Source: Phytoseiulus persimilis
Lineage: Eukaryota; Arthropoda; Arachnida; Mesostigmata; Phytoseiidae
Direction of reading: 5' to 3'
NCBI GenBank assembly: GCA_037576195.1
Contig: CM075103.1
Span: 30,960,723-31,024,722 of the forward strand
Length of the DNA stretch: 64,000 bases
The translations under genes were made by a program, and so were the position numbers. The notes beneath the pieces were generated by a model. It made no database searches. It was not told where the DNA came from and was given only the letters and a program-made list of their open reading frames with translations. Shown one piece after another: positions 11,371 through 22,904 of this stretch (within the stretch, counting starts at the first letter, position 1; every line of letters begins with the position of its first letter).

Positions 11371-14197
11371 ATGGGCGACAAGAGCACAGCGTCGCCTGAT
11401 CTCCTCAAAGTTTCGGAGCCGTCGAACGAGCCGCCTTCACCGACTTTATCCAGGTGAGTTCCAATTCCAGCCCTCAGATCACTTCTGGCGCTCCCAACAG
11501 CTATGGGAAGAGAGAATCAGTCGGAATCATGTCACAAAAACGTTCAATATCGCTTCAAGAACTTCGTCGGAGGGAAGAACCACGTCGTGCCTTGGTGGAA
11601 GTTGCAAGAAGCCTCAGCGCAGCTCACCTCCAGATTCTCCAACCGGTGAGTCGGTTTTTCGAGGTTTATCCGCAAGCACGGTATTCTGACCTGATGTCAA
11701 GAAGCGAGTTCCTGATGAGTGCCGTTGATCCTGAAAGTTTTTCGAATCGAATTGCCGAATACTCCGACGGAGAGTCCGCAGTGTATCGAGCAATTGCAGC
11801 CAACACGATGAATTTGCGAGAAAATATGCCATTGCCTGCTGTTCTGATCCCAAAAGAACGATGCTCGATGAGAGCAAGCGCGGCTCGAGCAGAAGGAAAC
11901 AGCCGCGCGGGAGTGAAGGCTCAGATTCCTCGGAGTTGATAAGATATGCGACTTCAGCTTGCTGCCCATGCGGCCCCGGGAAACTCGTGAAAAAGAGACA
12001 TTTAAGGATGGGGAAACGCAATAGTATAGAAGTGTAGTCGAGCGCTGTACGTTTGAAATAGAAGACCTTCTCTTGGAATGCTCAGTTTCAGTTCCTGCCG
12101 TTTTCAGATGGACGGCCGCGAGAAGATTTCATATCGAATCTCTCGAGTTACTTCTCTCGGAAGCTCGGTTTCGGCTCAGAAAGGTGGGGCTCCCAACATG
12201 CGTATTGTCCTCAGTCAGTACTTAACCGAATAATCCTCGTGACATGGCGTCGCGAAAATAATTGAATGAGGTAACGGGTCTTGCTTCCCCGATTCTATAC
12301 TCAGTCACATTTCTCTCCAGGGATGGGAGCTCGACGCATAATGCGGGTCCTTCACAGCCGGCGCACTTCTTGGAAGAGCCAACTATAGACTCAGTGGTGA
12401 AGTACATGAAAAGTGATAAGTGTCGTAATGTTATCTTCATGGTCGGAGCAGGCATGTCGACAGCAGCCGGGATCCCGGATTTTCGAAGGTATGCCGCCTT
12501 TCTGCGAGAGCCAGATTCTTCTGTGCCTGTATGGTGGGTCTCGCGGATGACCCGTCAGTTGAGGTGACAGACTGGCGTCTCAAAACTGCTCTCTTCCAGT
12601 CCTTCATCCGGCCTCTATACGAAGCTGGGCCGGTTCAATTTGCCGTCGCCTGAGGCGATCTTCGATATCACTTACTTCAGAAGAAATCCTGTCCCATTTT
12701 TCGAGCTGGCGAAAGAACTTATGCCTCAGAAACTTAAGCCTACTCTAGCTCATCATTTTTTGAAGCTGATGGATGAGAAGGTGAGAATCCTCCGGCTCAG
12801 GAGTACTCTCTTTGTTGATCAGGATAGACTACGGTTGACTCGACAAGAGGAAAGCTTGATTTGATTTTCCTGCCTCCTCGCATTGTTTGGACCGCTCTCG
12901 ACTTTTGTGAACGCTCCGTTCGATTTGGCTACTGCAGGGTTTGCTCCTGCGTCTGTACACGCAAAACATTGATACTCTCGAGAGGGAGACCGGAATCCCG
13001 AGTGAAAAACTCGTGGAAGGACACGGCACATTCAACACTTCGCACTGTTTGGGCTGCAAGAAAGAGTATTCCCTCGAGTGGATGAAAGGTGAGCTCGCAA
13101 ATCTGCGTGGTCGGGGCTAATTGGTGCGGGCACTGGTTCATACGCCCAACGATGAGACTGGCTATCGGCGATTCTGAAGATCTCCTGTCATCCTTTCCAG
13201 CCGAAATTGCAAAGGTAGACAATGTGCCAAAATGTACAGTTTGCAAAGAAGTTGTGAAACCAGATATCGTTTTCTTCGGCGAAAATCTCCCGCGTAGGTG
13301 AGTTCGTGATCCGATGTTTTCCTTTTGCTTCATCCGTTGAAGCACAGCACTCCTCATGAGGAAATTCGTCGTTGCTCAAAGATTGCCACCCGTCGTTCAA
13401 AACATGTATACTCTCGATGTCGGCGCTGAAACCTCTATGGAGGGATCACCCACTGGAACTGAGAATCTCGGATGCGATGCACAAAGCATTCTCCCTGAAT
13501 GGGTCGCGCCGATACGTTTGCCCCAGAACGTCCACGCCAAAATGTCCTGGACCCGTTCCAACCGTGACAATATGTTCTCGTTTTCAGATTCTTCGAGCTT
13601 GCCGATGAGGACTTCGCGAAGTGTGATCTTCTGGTGATCATTGGCACCTCCCTACAGGTTCAACCGTTCGCGGGTCTAGTCGACAGGTACGGCAGATTGT
13701 TTGGATTCCGGAAGACGCTCACATCGGGGCGCTTGAAGTCGTTCCGGACTCACCTGTGAATTCTCTCTTCCAGGGTACATTCAGCAGTTCCTCGACTTCT
13801 GATTAACCTGGAGAAATGCGGTCACCAGAAAGACCTCGTCTCCAGGCTGCTCGGCTTCGGCTGCGGCCTGGATTTCGATTCGGAAAATAATTATAGGTGA
13901 GGAAACGGGGGCAAGGCACGAATTCCCAAAACGGTTCGTTGTCTAGTCAGTGAAGTCACAGGTTGACCCTCGAATTTTCCAGAGACGTTGCGTTGCTCGG
14001 CACTTGTGACGAAGGATGTGAGGAGCTAGCGAGGCGTCTCGGCTGGGAGGTATGTCGGTTACTAGAATTTTACTCGCGTGTAGATCTGCTGTTCCTAGTT
14101 GTTCGTGTGTTCCCGATCGATTCATCGGCTGTCTCTGTTGCAGGACGACTTGAGGCGCATCATCGCTGACTACGAGAAGTCCCTACCCGTCGACTGA
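11371..14197 (+). CDS. SIRT2: SIRT2-type NAD-dependent protein deacetylase, nine exons
   Basis: A class I sirtuin that removes acetyl groups from lysines (in animals tubulin and others) using NAD+; SIRT2 is mainly cytosolic. Exons: 11371-11453, 12321-12488, 12600-12780, 12938-13088, 13201-13297, 13588-13686, 13774-13896, 13983-14049, 14144-14197. All junctions are GT-AG and in phase, giving 340 residues (human 389; the C-terminal tail is shorter). Seen in order: [14 protein letters not shown] (70-83, NAD site), TQNIDTLE (152-159), GHGTF with the catalytic His at 173, zinc cysteines CLGC (181-184) and CTVC (206-209), [23 protein letters not shown] (246-256), LLINLEKCG. The spacing of the first zinc pair (C-x2-C) is shorter than in human SIRT2. 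The start is tentative: ATG 11371 is the first in frame in this exon, but an upstream exon may exist. No breaks seen. AATAAA follows 100 nt after the stop. Confidence 0.96.
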
Positions 14198-14296
14198 CAA
14201 TTACTGACATTAAAGCAGTATCTGTCGATACCAGTTGACCAGCTGGAATGACTCCATATTCCATCTCAGTTTTTGGGACCCGGCCAACTTTTTTGG

Positions 14297-14302
14297 AATA
14301 AA
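14297..14302 (+). terminator. Polyadenylation signal AATAAA for SIRT2
   Basis: AATAAA lies 100 nt downstream of the SIRT2 stop codon on the same strand, a normal place for a short animal 3' UTR. Confidence 0.65.
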
Positions 14303-17058
14303 GTTTGCCTCACGCAGCAGCGTCGTAGTTTTCTCGGAACGGTCCGTTTATACACACGGGTCATCGATATGTTTTCTGGTATCGATGCTTGCGGGAACAG
14401 CATCATTTGGAATTATAGGCGCGTCCGACACTTCTTCACGGGAGCCCTCTCACAAGCACAACGTGGATCGACCGGGCTGCGACGGAGAGTCGGTTTGTGT
14501 GCGATTTTATGCTCCGACATTGCAAACTCAACGGCTCCCAATTATAAAAGTCTCTCTGAATGATTCACAGACGCTCTGAAAACCTCAAATTCAAAATCTT
14601 CGTTTTTATCAGGACCACTTCATGTCGTGGCACCTGTGATCGGTAGACAATCTGCTCAGCGAACACTTTCATAATGTATCAGACGACAGAGCAGTTCCCC
14701 GATGGTTGAATAAATTGAGCACCGATGGATCAGTGAATTCAATGAACAGAAGGCGAATCATGACAGAAACCGCTCAATGGACGCGTGACCCGGAGTTCCA
14801 GGAGTCAGTTCGAGCCCAGGCCCTGTGAGGGTTCTAGTTCCAGAGTGATCCGTTCGAGCGGAGACTACCGTCCGTCCACCGAGATCGACGGAAAAGAAAT
14901 TCCTGTCATCCGAGGGTCTCCGGATTCATGTGATGATGTTGTCCGGTGACGACTTCTCATTCGATCAGATGCTCCAATCAGGTCGTGCGGGTGATTTCTG
15001 GTCGACTAGCTGTTCGTGACTGCTTCCACAAACAGTGATTTTGACGCCACCGCAGCTCAACCTAGCGATAAATTTCTCTGCCGGTGATTTGTGGATGCAT
15101 AAGTTGACCGCTCGTGGTCGCTGTGGAAGCGGGTGAGCCATAAAGCCATCAGCGAGGTTGTTCGGCCGGTTGACACGTTGCTTCTCTTGGCCTGAATTCG
15201 TCTGACAGGAACATCGAGGAGAAGAAAGTTCATTATCGAGGACTCCAGGGGAAACGCTTCCGTACGGAGGCAGCTCCGTTTCAGGAACTCTCTGCGAAGA
15301 TTCCAACCATCTCCGAATGCCGCGGGGGAGGGAACCTTTGTTCCTTGGTCGATTAATTTTCAGGCTCAGCGGGATGAATATGATGCGAATAATGACGGAA
15401 AGCGAAAAGTAACGAGGGATCCGAATGCAGACAGTTCCAAATGCACCGGATATGTATTTTTGTTGCGCTTCTTGTTCTTCTCATTCGATCTTAGCTGCAA
15501 CGTGATTATTTCATACTCTGCTGATGATTTGTCCGGAAAACAACAGCGAGGGGGAAGACGATGCCATTGAGAAGCCGACGTGTGACTCATAATGCAGGCG
15601 GCTCATGATGCGGGCGTTTTACGTACACTCTCCGTTTCGGCTGAATGGGCCGGGAGTGTTGACCTCAGGCTCGCGTATGAGAAAATGAGGGAAGTCTGTC
15701 CGATTGGAACGACCTCCACGCTGCCTACAGCTTCCGGTGTCGGGATGATTCTCGCATAATTACGGAGCTTATTGTCTCATCACAATCAGAGGCGGTGGCA
15801 GCTGGCGTCATTTGCGAGCTCTGCCCTAACGATGTAATCTGTCGAGGAGTGCAGCCAAGTCGGTTTCCGCTTCTCAGAGCGAGGGATTCTGAGCGCGATT
15901 CCTGCATCCAGATACGTTGTGATCGTGCCGAGTTGCTCATTCACGAGCTCTGATATGAAGCAACTCGACGCAGACCGAGCCCGACAGAGGTTTGTGAGTC
16001 GAGGAACCTCTCTTACGTCAGTCCGCCAACCTCGAAGGGCTCCTCTGGACCGAAGAGATGGTTGACCGTACAGACAAGTCACGTGAACCAAGGGGCATCG
16101 TCTGACCGAATCCTCGAGATGAGAAGATCAGACAAACACTGCCGCATCACGTGGAGGCCATTTCGCCTTCCCGGCGTCTCCCTCAGGTAGAAACAAGCGG
16201 AGCCCGAGGTCCGACTACGAACGGATAGAATTCCGGCATTCTCGAGCAATGCTAGTATCGCCTCGCGCTCCAACTTCCAAGTGTATAACATTCGCGGTAT
16301 TCAGCAGAGCACACCGAACGCAAACATGGAGCTTTCGACTCGATCTCATTGCCAGAACTGATAACGAATTTTCGTGACGGTACCAGCTAGCTAAACAAAT
16401 GCAAATCCCTCCAACGCCCGGGGCTAGTCGAAGGTCGACGAGGAATGAAGCCTCGTAGCCTGCTGATTTCCGAGCTCCGCTGTGCAGTCGGAAACGACGA
16501 GAAAACGCTATTGTACCACTGGAACTCGATCATTCTAAGCACGAAGTCTCGGATACACGAGGTTTTCGATGCGTTTTCATGAGTCCCGTATCTGTCAGCA
16601 ACCCATCTTGCCAAGAAATGTCGACAAACTATCTCTAGGATCTATTTGCCTCGAAGCGTGAGGGTGAGGGGAATGAGTAGCGACTGGAATGAGTGTTGAT
16701 CAAGAGAAGTTCCCTTGAGCATTTCCCGAGACGAAATCAGCTTCCTCTCCCTCACTGAAACGACTCTTCGCATTCACTTGATTTCTACCACTACTTCTCT
16801 GTGTAAATTCCGCCACCATGGAAGAAGTGACGCACGACGAGCATTCCATGAGAATCATCAGGCGAAAAATGCTAAGGGAGGGAGAATTTCTCCACGCACA
16901 GTAGAGGATGAATTACTGGGCTTGCAGGACGATGAAACTAGCAATGACTGCGGGAACCTCGACGAACGGGTAGGCTAAACTTTCCAAGCGTTCGTAGGAT
17001 CGATGACCGACAGAGAAAATAACCAGTACAGAGTACTCGCCCCCGCGTGTGCGGTTTC
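14303..17058. other. No recognisable gene
   Basis: Short open frames only (the longest about 115 codons), on both strands, without recognisable domains. No repeats stand out. Confidence 0.45.
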
Positions 17059-17060
17059 TA

Positions 17061-17270
17061 CACTGCCCGACGTAATGATAGCACATTGCGACTTGCCGGG
17101 ATTTTTCGATCGTATTCTGCGGGCAACCTCGTCATTCGCTGTCAGACCGATGACAGATTCAATCAGGCGTTCCCGGCTCAGTTTCCGTCCCTCCCAGAAC
17201 TCCGGTTCGATTTTAATTCAGAAAAATGCAATTTTGCAGGGTGACAAAAGTATAGCACATTTATTGCTGA
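17061..17270 (+). repeat. Left inverted repeat of the Tc1-like element
   Basis: It begins CACTGCCCGACGTAATGATA and contains the outer and inner direct repeats 174 bp apart. It aligns with the reverse complement of the right repeat at both ends; the middle is more diverged. The inner boundary is approximate. Confidence 0.85.
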
Positions 17271-17309
17271 ACTGCAAAATCGTGAGTCGAGGTGGTTGAG
17301 GACGCTCTC

Positions 17310-18316
17310 TCAATAGCCTGTGGAGCTGCCTTGGGCCTCTAGTACGGCGACCATGCGGTTGGGAAGTGATCTGAACAGATCGCGCACGTAATTTTGAGGA
17401 AGATTTTCCCATTCTTGCGTTATTGCCAGTTTGAGCTCATCAATGGCGGAAAACTGACGATTCTCTCGGTAAACCGCTCGAGACAGATGTCCCCAGACGT
17501 TCTCGATTATGTTCAAGTCAGGTGACTTCGCAGGCCACTTGAGACAGGCAATCCTTTTCCTCGCAAGTAAGCTTTCACGTGTCCTGCAGTGTGCACAGCG
17601 GCATTATCCTGTTGGAATATGAACGGACGAGATGGGAACGCCACGGCATCGGGCTTTCTGAACGGTCGTATCTGCGGTTTGATGATCCTCAAGTAGGTCT
17701 TCGCGTCCATACAACCGGGAACGAAGACTATATCCGTTTTTCGATCATAACCAATTCCGGCCCACACCATGACACCGCCACCACCCATTTAACGTCTGAA
17801 GAGGCGTTTCTCTTCCTTTCTCAAGTCATGAAAGTGGTACGCGTAGCCATCGGGACCATCCAAGGTGAATCTTTTTTCATCCGAGAACAAAACACCGTAC
17901 CACGCGGCACTCCATCGGACATGCTTGCGAGCGAGCTCTAATCGATTGAGTTTGTGAATCGGTTTCAGGGCCGGACAGCCGCGTAACTTCTTCCTTTTCA
18001 AGTGTGGAGCACGCTTGATCACTCTTTGCACCGTCCGTACACTGCAGGACACTCCCGCGGCTTTCGCGATCTGCCTAGCCGACCGAGAACTGTTCGACGC
18101 GGCTCGTAGTAGAGTTCTTTCCTGTCGTCTCGTGATTACACTCGGACGTCCCGAGCTCCTCTTCTTCCCATAACCCTCTGGGTCAGCCAAAAAGTTGCTG
18201 ATCACCTTCCGGCTGCGACCGGTCATTCGAGAAATTTCGGTTTGCGACTTGTTCTGGGTATGAAGTCGCAGGATCACAAATTTTTCACTTTCAACGAGAG
18301 CCTTGCCTCGACCCAT
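17310..18316 (-). pseudogene. Tc1-family transposase, broken
   Basis: The ATG at 18316 opens MGRGKALVESEKF. Next come the helix-turn-helix region with QTEISRMTGRSRKVISNFL (25-43), a GRPS motif, a second DNA-binding region (SARQIAKAAGVSCSVRTVQR), FSDEKRF with the first catalytic Asp at 146, GGGGVMVWAGI, FQQDNAAVH with the second Asp at about 237, and LNIIENVW with the Glu. Allowing for the frame change, 34 residues separate the last two (DD34E), typical of Tc1. Two breaks are seen: an in-frame TAA at 17791-17789 just before MGGGG, and a frameshift at about 17550-17560 between AYLRGK and WPAKSPDLN. The C-terminus (17310) looks intact, and the full length would be about 340 residues, normal for the family. 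Confidence 0.95.
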
Positions 18317-18427
18317 GGCGGAATCAGCACCGAAATGGAGTGGAGAGAATCAGGCAACGAGGAGGCTTATTGTGGACCCAACTCCGTTGTCATACTTGTT
18401 AACGCGAGCGTCTCAGCCAGGATTCCC

Positions 18428-18632
18428 CGCTAACGTGCTATATTTTTGTCGGCCCCGAAAACTCATTTTTCCTGATTAAGTTCCGAAATTTGAAGCCGAG
18501 GAGTATGAGAACCGAACTCTGGATTTCGAATCGGGGGAGGTTTCGGCCCCGGGGGAGAATCGCCGAGTGATTCGGAGGAAAAGTGATTTTTTGAGCCAAA
18601 AAGCAGTCGGGCTATCATTTTGTCGGGCAGTG
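18428..18632 (-). repeat. Right inverted repeat of the Tc1-like element
   Basis: It ends TTTTGTCGGGCAGTG before TA and carries an outer repeat (GTC at 18622) and an inner repeat (AACGTGCTATATTTTTGTCG at 18431). It mirrors the left repeat. The inner boundary is approximate. Confidence 0.85.
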
Positions 18633-18634
18633 TA

Positions 18635-20901
18635 ATTGACAACGAAATGTGTATGCACGGGCAATGGTCGATGAATCGATAAAGGTTGCCATCTATGACA
18701 TGTTCGCAGCCATATAGTATTTACAACTTGGGAGGAAAATCGGGCTCAAGTTCAGTGGCTGAACTCGTGGTTCCGTGGGCTCCCGTTCCACTTTGAACTC
18801 ATTAAGGACCGGTCTCGTGGAAGCAAGCCGCTGACGGTTAGCGGCAGAGCGAGCCAACTGTACTTGTCGAAAGTGGCGCAAAGCACACCTCTGGATGCTT
18901 TCAGTCTCGTTGCGGCCAGCTTCCGACACAACGAGCGAAACTCAGCCAGTAGAATTTGAGCGTACGCTAAAATGACGATAGATTGCTCATCATCGACGCA
19001 AATAACAGCTTCGGGTCTCCCTGAGCTCCAGACCTTCCGCAAGTAATAGCCAGAAATAGACGGAGTAGCCGTGCTTCTCACTGCGGCAATCAACTTACAA
19101 CGAAGTGGAGCGCTCCAAGAACGACCACTCTGCGAGTCGGCAACCAAATCGCCGTTCGGTAATCACACGACTGCGTTCAATGCTCTAGCCCAATGATGAC
19201 TCCCTTTGCGGGCCTTCGTCCCGCTGCAGACATCCCCCCCCCCCCATTTTGTCGCGCTGATCCAGTGATAAACTCTATTCCTTGAGTACACACCTTGAGT
19301 TTGTGTTGGAGAGACCACTTTGGAACTTTTGTCTCTCACTAAGAAAAACACATTTTAATTCGCTCAGCCGGACTGTGTCATCCGCTAGTATCGTTGCATC
19401 CGCTAAAGAGTCTGCTGAAGCGGTCTCAGCGCCCCCATTCCTCACATCAGTTGCGATATCTGGATACAAAGGGCATGGATATTGGAGTTCATAGATATTT
19501 TGGCGTGCGGATCTAACCAGACTTGGAACTGAACGTCAAGCCCCTTGAAACTTGATGCATATTCTGTTTCACCCGAAACGGTTGCGGAACAGGATGTCGA
19601 ATCGATCTCAGGCTCCCTTCTCCATGAGTTTGATCGGAAGTGTTCTCCTCTCACGAAACACAACGCTCGATACAACCCAAGTCGGCAACTGAACGCATTC
19701 AGTGATATCATTCATCAGGCAAACGTACCCGAGGAATCGGACGAAGACGCTTGATTCCTCTGCCCTCCTCATCAAGCAATCGGATGAACCCGCTCCAGCT
19801 GTCTCTCCTCGCTCCCGAGAACGGAGCACATCAAGCTGTTGCTGAGAATACATTTCATGGGTGCCAATTTTGGACTCTCGAATGAATTGCCAAGCTGACA
19901 ACAATAGTAGCAGAGGACAGAAGCTTGGTTCGGTATGCGAGGCTTATTTGATCAGACCGCCGTTGCTCATCCGAGACATCCTGTTCATGAAATTGGCTCT
20001 CATCGATCAAGTGAGCCGCGACGAAGGACACGACAAAATAAGTGTCTCCCGCCATGAGTGCGAAGTGGCAGCTGTTTCTGCATTTAGCAGAACACAGGGC
20101 TCCCTTTTCGGGAGTGCCGCTCGTCGTGCAAGAGCCCCAACAGCCCTCAATGGAAGGGACCTATGAGAGAGGATCAGATGAGAAGCAGTCCGTTTATTGA
20201 GCTACCTTCACTGCCGTGCTCTCTGTGTCGGTCGAGGACACGTCGGCACGAGGCGCGTCCAGCAGGTCTAATTGATGTGGCGCACGATGCCGTCTTTGAG
20301 ACCGTCCCCTCAGCTCCCCTCGTGCCTCACAAAAGCGGGAAGTTGCAACGGACAGTCAACAACATCAATCGGGCATTGTGTGGAGAGGTATCTCGAGCGT
20401 AATGTGTTCTTCGGCGGCACCGAGCGGCCTCAGGCTTCAATCGGGCCGACGGCAACCCCAGTTCTGCTTTGACCTCGTTGGCGTCGAATCTTAGCGGAAA
20501 CTTCCACCGGACTCTCTAAGGGCGTTACTCCATTTCCACGCTGTTGAGCGGACTCTGAGTGGAGCACTCTAGGGTGTGGAACGCCTGACATTCGCTACAG
20601 AGTCCCCGTTTCGGCGAAATTCCCCTCATCGAAATTCACTCATCAGGGCTTGGATGCGCATTCGACTGAAAAACGAGAGACGTGGAGACGGGCGCAGGAG
20701 GACGACTCCTCCATCTTGCCATTCGGTTCGCTGACAACATCGAGCGTGAAGAGCAGTTTTGTGAGTTTTGGAAAGGATGAAGAATCCTTGCTGAGACTGG
20801 CGACTGGAATGAAAACAGGAATCTCACGAGATTTGCCGGTTGAAGGACACGTCGATCCCATCTGTCCCAAGATTTGAGGAGTTCCGGCCACAGGGAGCGC
20901 C
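18635..20901. other. No recognisable gene
   Basis: Minus-strand open frames with some hydrophobic character (for example 18752-19147, containing AVICVDDEQSIVILAYAQIL) occur, but none forms a recognisable protein. A 12-base C run lies at 19234-19245. Confidence 0.4.
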
Positions 20902-20916
20902 GGGAGGGACGATCCT
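20902..20916. repeat. Left target-site duplication of SINE copy 1
   Basis: GGGAGGGACGATCCT occurs here and again at 21190-21204, flanking the SINE exactly. Confidence 0.9.
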
Positions 20917-21189
20917 CTGTTTTCGGCTGAACCTCTCAGCCAGCCCTCAGGAGTGTCCCGGATTCACCTTTCGGTATTGCTTCAGTAACACTCCCTATCG
21001 CCTCGCAAATCCCATTGCGGGCGGTGGGCTTGGGTCTTAAGATGGTTCAGATTTAATTCTGATATAAATTAGATCCTCTTTTTACCACATAAGAAATTTG
21101 TTGTCCCGGCCGGGGATCGAACCCGCGATTGCTAGCTTAGCGTGGCACCTAAGGCGTTGGTTTATGCCAGACGGCCAACGAGCCGAGTC
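20917..21189 (-). mobile_element. tRNA-derived SINE, copy 1
   Basis: On the minus strand the element starts with a tRNA-like head. The A box TGGCCGTCTGG is at 21177-21167, an anticodon-like stem is CTTAG/CTAAG, and the B box GGTTCGATCCC is at 21123-21113. A body of about 185 bp unrelated to tRNA follows, with a short A-poor tail at the 20917 end. Exact 15-bp duplications flank it. It differs from copy 2 (33046-33327) at about nine positions in about 264, so roughly 97 per cent identity by hand count. RNA polymerase III transcription is expected from the boxes. Confidence 0.92.
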
Positions 21190-21204
21190 GGGAGGGACGA
21201 TCCT
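21190..21204. repeat. Right target-site duplication of SINE copy 1
   Basis: GGGAGGGACGATCCT, identical to 20902-20916. Confidence 0.9.
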
Positions 21205-22643
21205 AACTCCCGTCGATGCTCCGTAACAAAGCTCCGTTCAAGCACGGTTGCAGACCACCGGAAACCCCAAGACGGATGGAAGGCCTCCAAATGGAACCGT
21301 GACATGCGATCTCTCGGCTGTACCTCTGACAGCATGTGGAGCTGTCTTGCCGGTTGTTGAACTCTGCAGCCGGGTCAATGACGGTTTTAATGAATAACTC
21401 ATGTTGAACTGCCGGGAAAACCTGCTTATGGTCTAATTCACTAACTCGACTTCGAGCTCCGCTTGGAACAGACGTTCCACGCGCATGAGTTCGCTCTCGA
21501 GAAGGACGCTCTCATCGGGTCTCATATTGAGTTTCGTCATCTGGTAAAGAAAAGCTTAGGCGTCAACCACCGATTGTAATCGACTTGTCCGACGAAACAG
21601 GGAAAGGGAGCCTGGAAATTGAGAGCTCTGCAAGAGATTTCGTTCGACGACGGCTTCCGACACCTCCCGGCTGCTCAAACTTCCAGAACATACTTCATCC
21701 CGCCGCAGATTTTCTTTTTCCTCTCCATTCGGTCTCGCGTTTCCGCTCTTCCGCCTCCCTAGCCGGAGAGCTCACTCCGTTCGGCTCGAATAACACCTCA
21801 CGGAAGCTCTCGTCGGCGGTGATATTAGAAAAATGTCAGAGCGAAATTCGGCGTCTAGCACACGCTCGAGACGGAGTGCAATATCGTAGTGCGAAATGCT
21901 CGAAACACCAGAAGTGGCTTTCCGGAGAAGGAGTTGACTTCCAGTGGTTGCCATCTGAACGTTATGGTTGTTTCGCGTCGAGAGGAGAAGATTGTTGCGT
22001 GGGCAACGTGCATCACCCGCAGCAGATGGAAGTTTCTGTCGTAAGAAAGCTTCCTGATGATCGAACGAATGAGACCGAAATAACATCAGCATTTTTCATC
22101 CAGGCTCTGGAAGTTGGACGGAGTTGGTTGACGATTCGAAAGAATATCGGCAGCTCAAACCCCAGAGAGGATGCTGATCTCGATTTGGATCATACCGATC
22201 TCGATCTGGTAGGGGTCGGACATGCCGGGCTCTATGCGGATACTGTCATACCAACGATCGCACTGCGGATTCGAGGAGCGGCAGCCTGAATAAGTAACTG
22301 ATCTATGAGCGCTGACATGGGACGCTGCACAATCTTTTCGAACTCGACCTTTAAGATTGGGAATGGTGAATTCCTCAACAGCTTCACTCGATGCCGCCCG
22401 TCAGTGGAGCCGCTACTGCAAAACTAGCGCGAGAATCACAAGAAGCTCCGTTTTTCTGGCCTCTGATGTTCGAGACAGCGGACCCTCTTGTGAAGTCATT
22501 ATCATAACCGAAAAGTTGCTCCCGGAGTCTGACACTGGGGTTACCGAAACCTGCCGGTGAGTCCTGTGTCCCAGGTTCTTCCTCGGCTCACGCGAGTGGG
22601 ATGCGTACCGGATCTCGTGATCAGCAAAGAATCCCATGGATAA
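21205..22643. other. No recognisable gene; one long open frame
   Basis: A plus-strand frame is open for 234 codons at 21585-22289 but lacks an ATG at its start. It contains an acidic stretch (DADLDLDHTDLDL) and matches no family I know. It may be chance or an unrecognised exon. Confidence 0.35.
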
Positions 22644-22900
22644 GATTTTGTTGGATTGGATTTATTTCGATCTTGCGTTTGCACATATGGTCCCTTCCAT
22701 TCCAGGGGTGAGTCGTGCTGCGTTACAGATCTTGTCGCTCCCAGTTAGTTAGGGTTGCCTCCGTCTTTGGCAGGAATTCATGTTTGCTATAGGGTGATAG
22801 TCCAATTCGGAAGGGAACCTCCTCTTGGGGAAAGTTCTTCCCTCGCATTCAACCCATGAATCTTTTCATGGATGCGGAGACCCTCCGATTCTTGTTGAAA
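22644..22900 (-). mobile_element. Diverged LINE 3' fragment related to the one at the left edge
   Basis: Read on the minus strand, the last codons give RIGLSPYSKHEFLP then TNWERQDL and stop. They align with HRLGLHPDSTARDL then RRWENNEL at 130-227. The 3' UTR matches too: CTCACCCCTGGAATGGAAGG against TTCACCCCTGAAACGAAAGG, then a shared CATATGTGCA. The tail is made of AATCC-type units (AATAAATCCAATCCAACAAA). Upstream, CATGGGTTGAATGCGAGG corresponds to the H-x4-C part of the zinc knuckle but sits in another frame, so a frameshift lies between them. Orientation is opposite to the first copy. The 5' limit is uncertain. Confidence 0.65.
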
Positions 22901-22904
22901 GCAA

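Larger units (their letters stand above)
17061..18632 (-). mobile_element. Tc1-like DNA transposon with IR/DR ends
   Basis: The element is 1572 bp long, flanked on both sides by TA (17059-17060 and 18633-18634), the Tc1/mariner target duplication. Both ends read CACTGCCCGAC inward. The inverted repeats are about 200 bp each, and each carries two direct repeats: an outer one (GACGTAATGATAGCACATT at 17069) and an inner one (GACAAAAGTATAGCACATT at 17243). The right end mirrors this with GTC at 18622 (outer) and 18448 (inner). The spacing is 174 bp on each side. This is the IR/DR layout known from Sleeping Beauty-type elements. The transposase gene on the minus strand is broken, so the copy cannot encode its own full enzyme, but the ends look intact. 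Confidence 0.95.

Noticed and set aside
21585-22289. 234-codon plus-strand open frame
   Set aside because: No ATG start, no domain and no splice context. Open frames of this size can arise by chance in balanced-composition DNA of this length.
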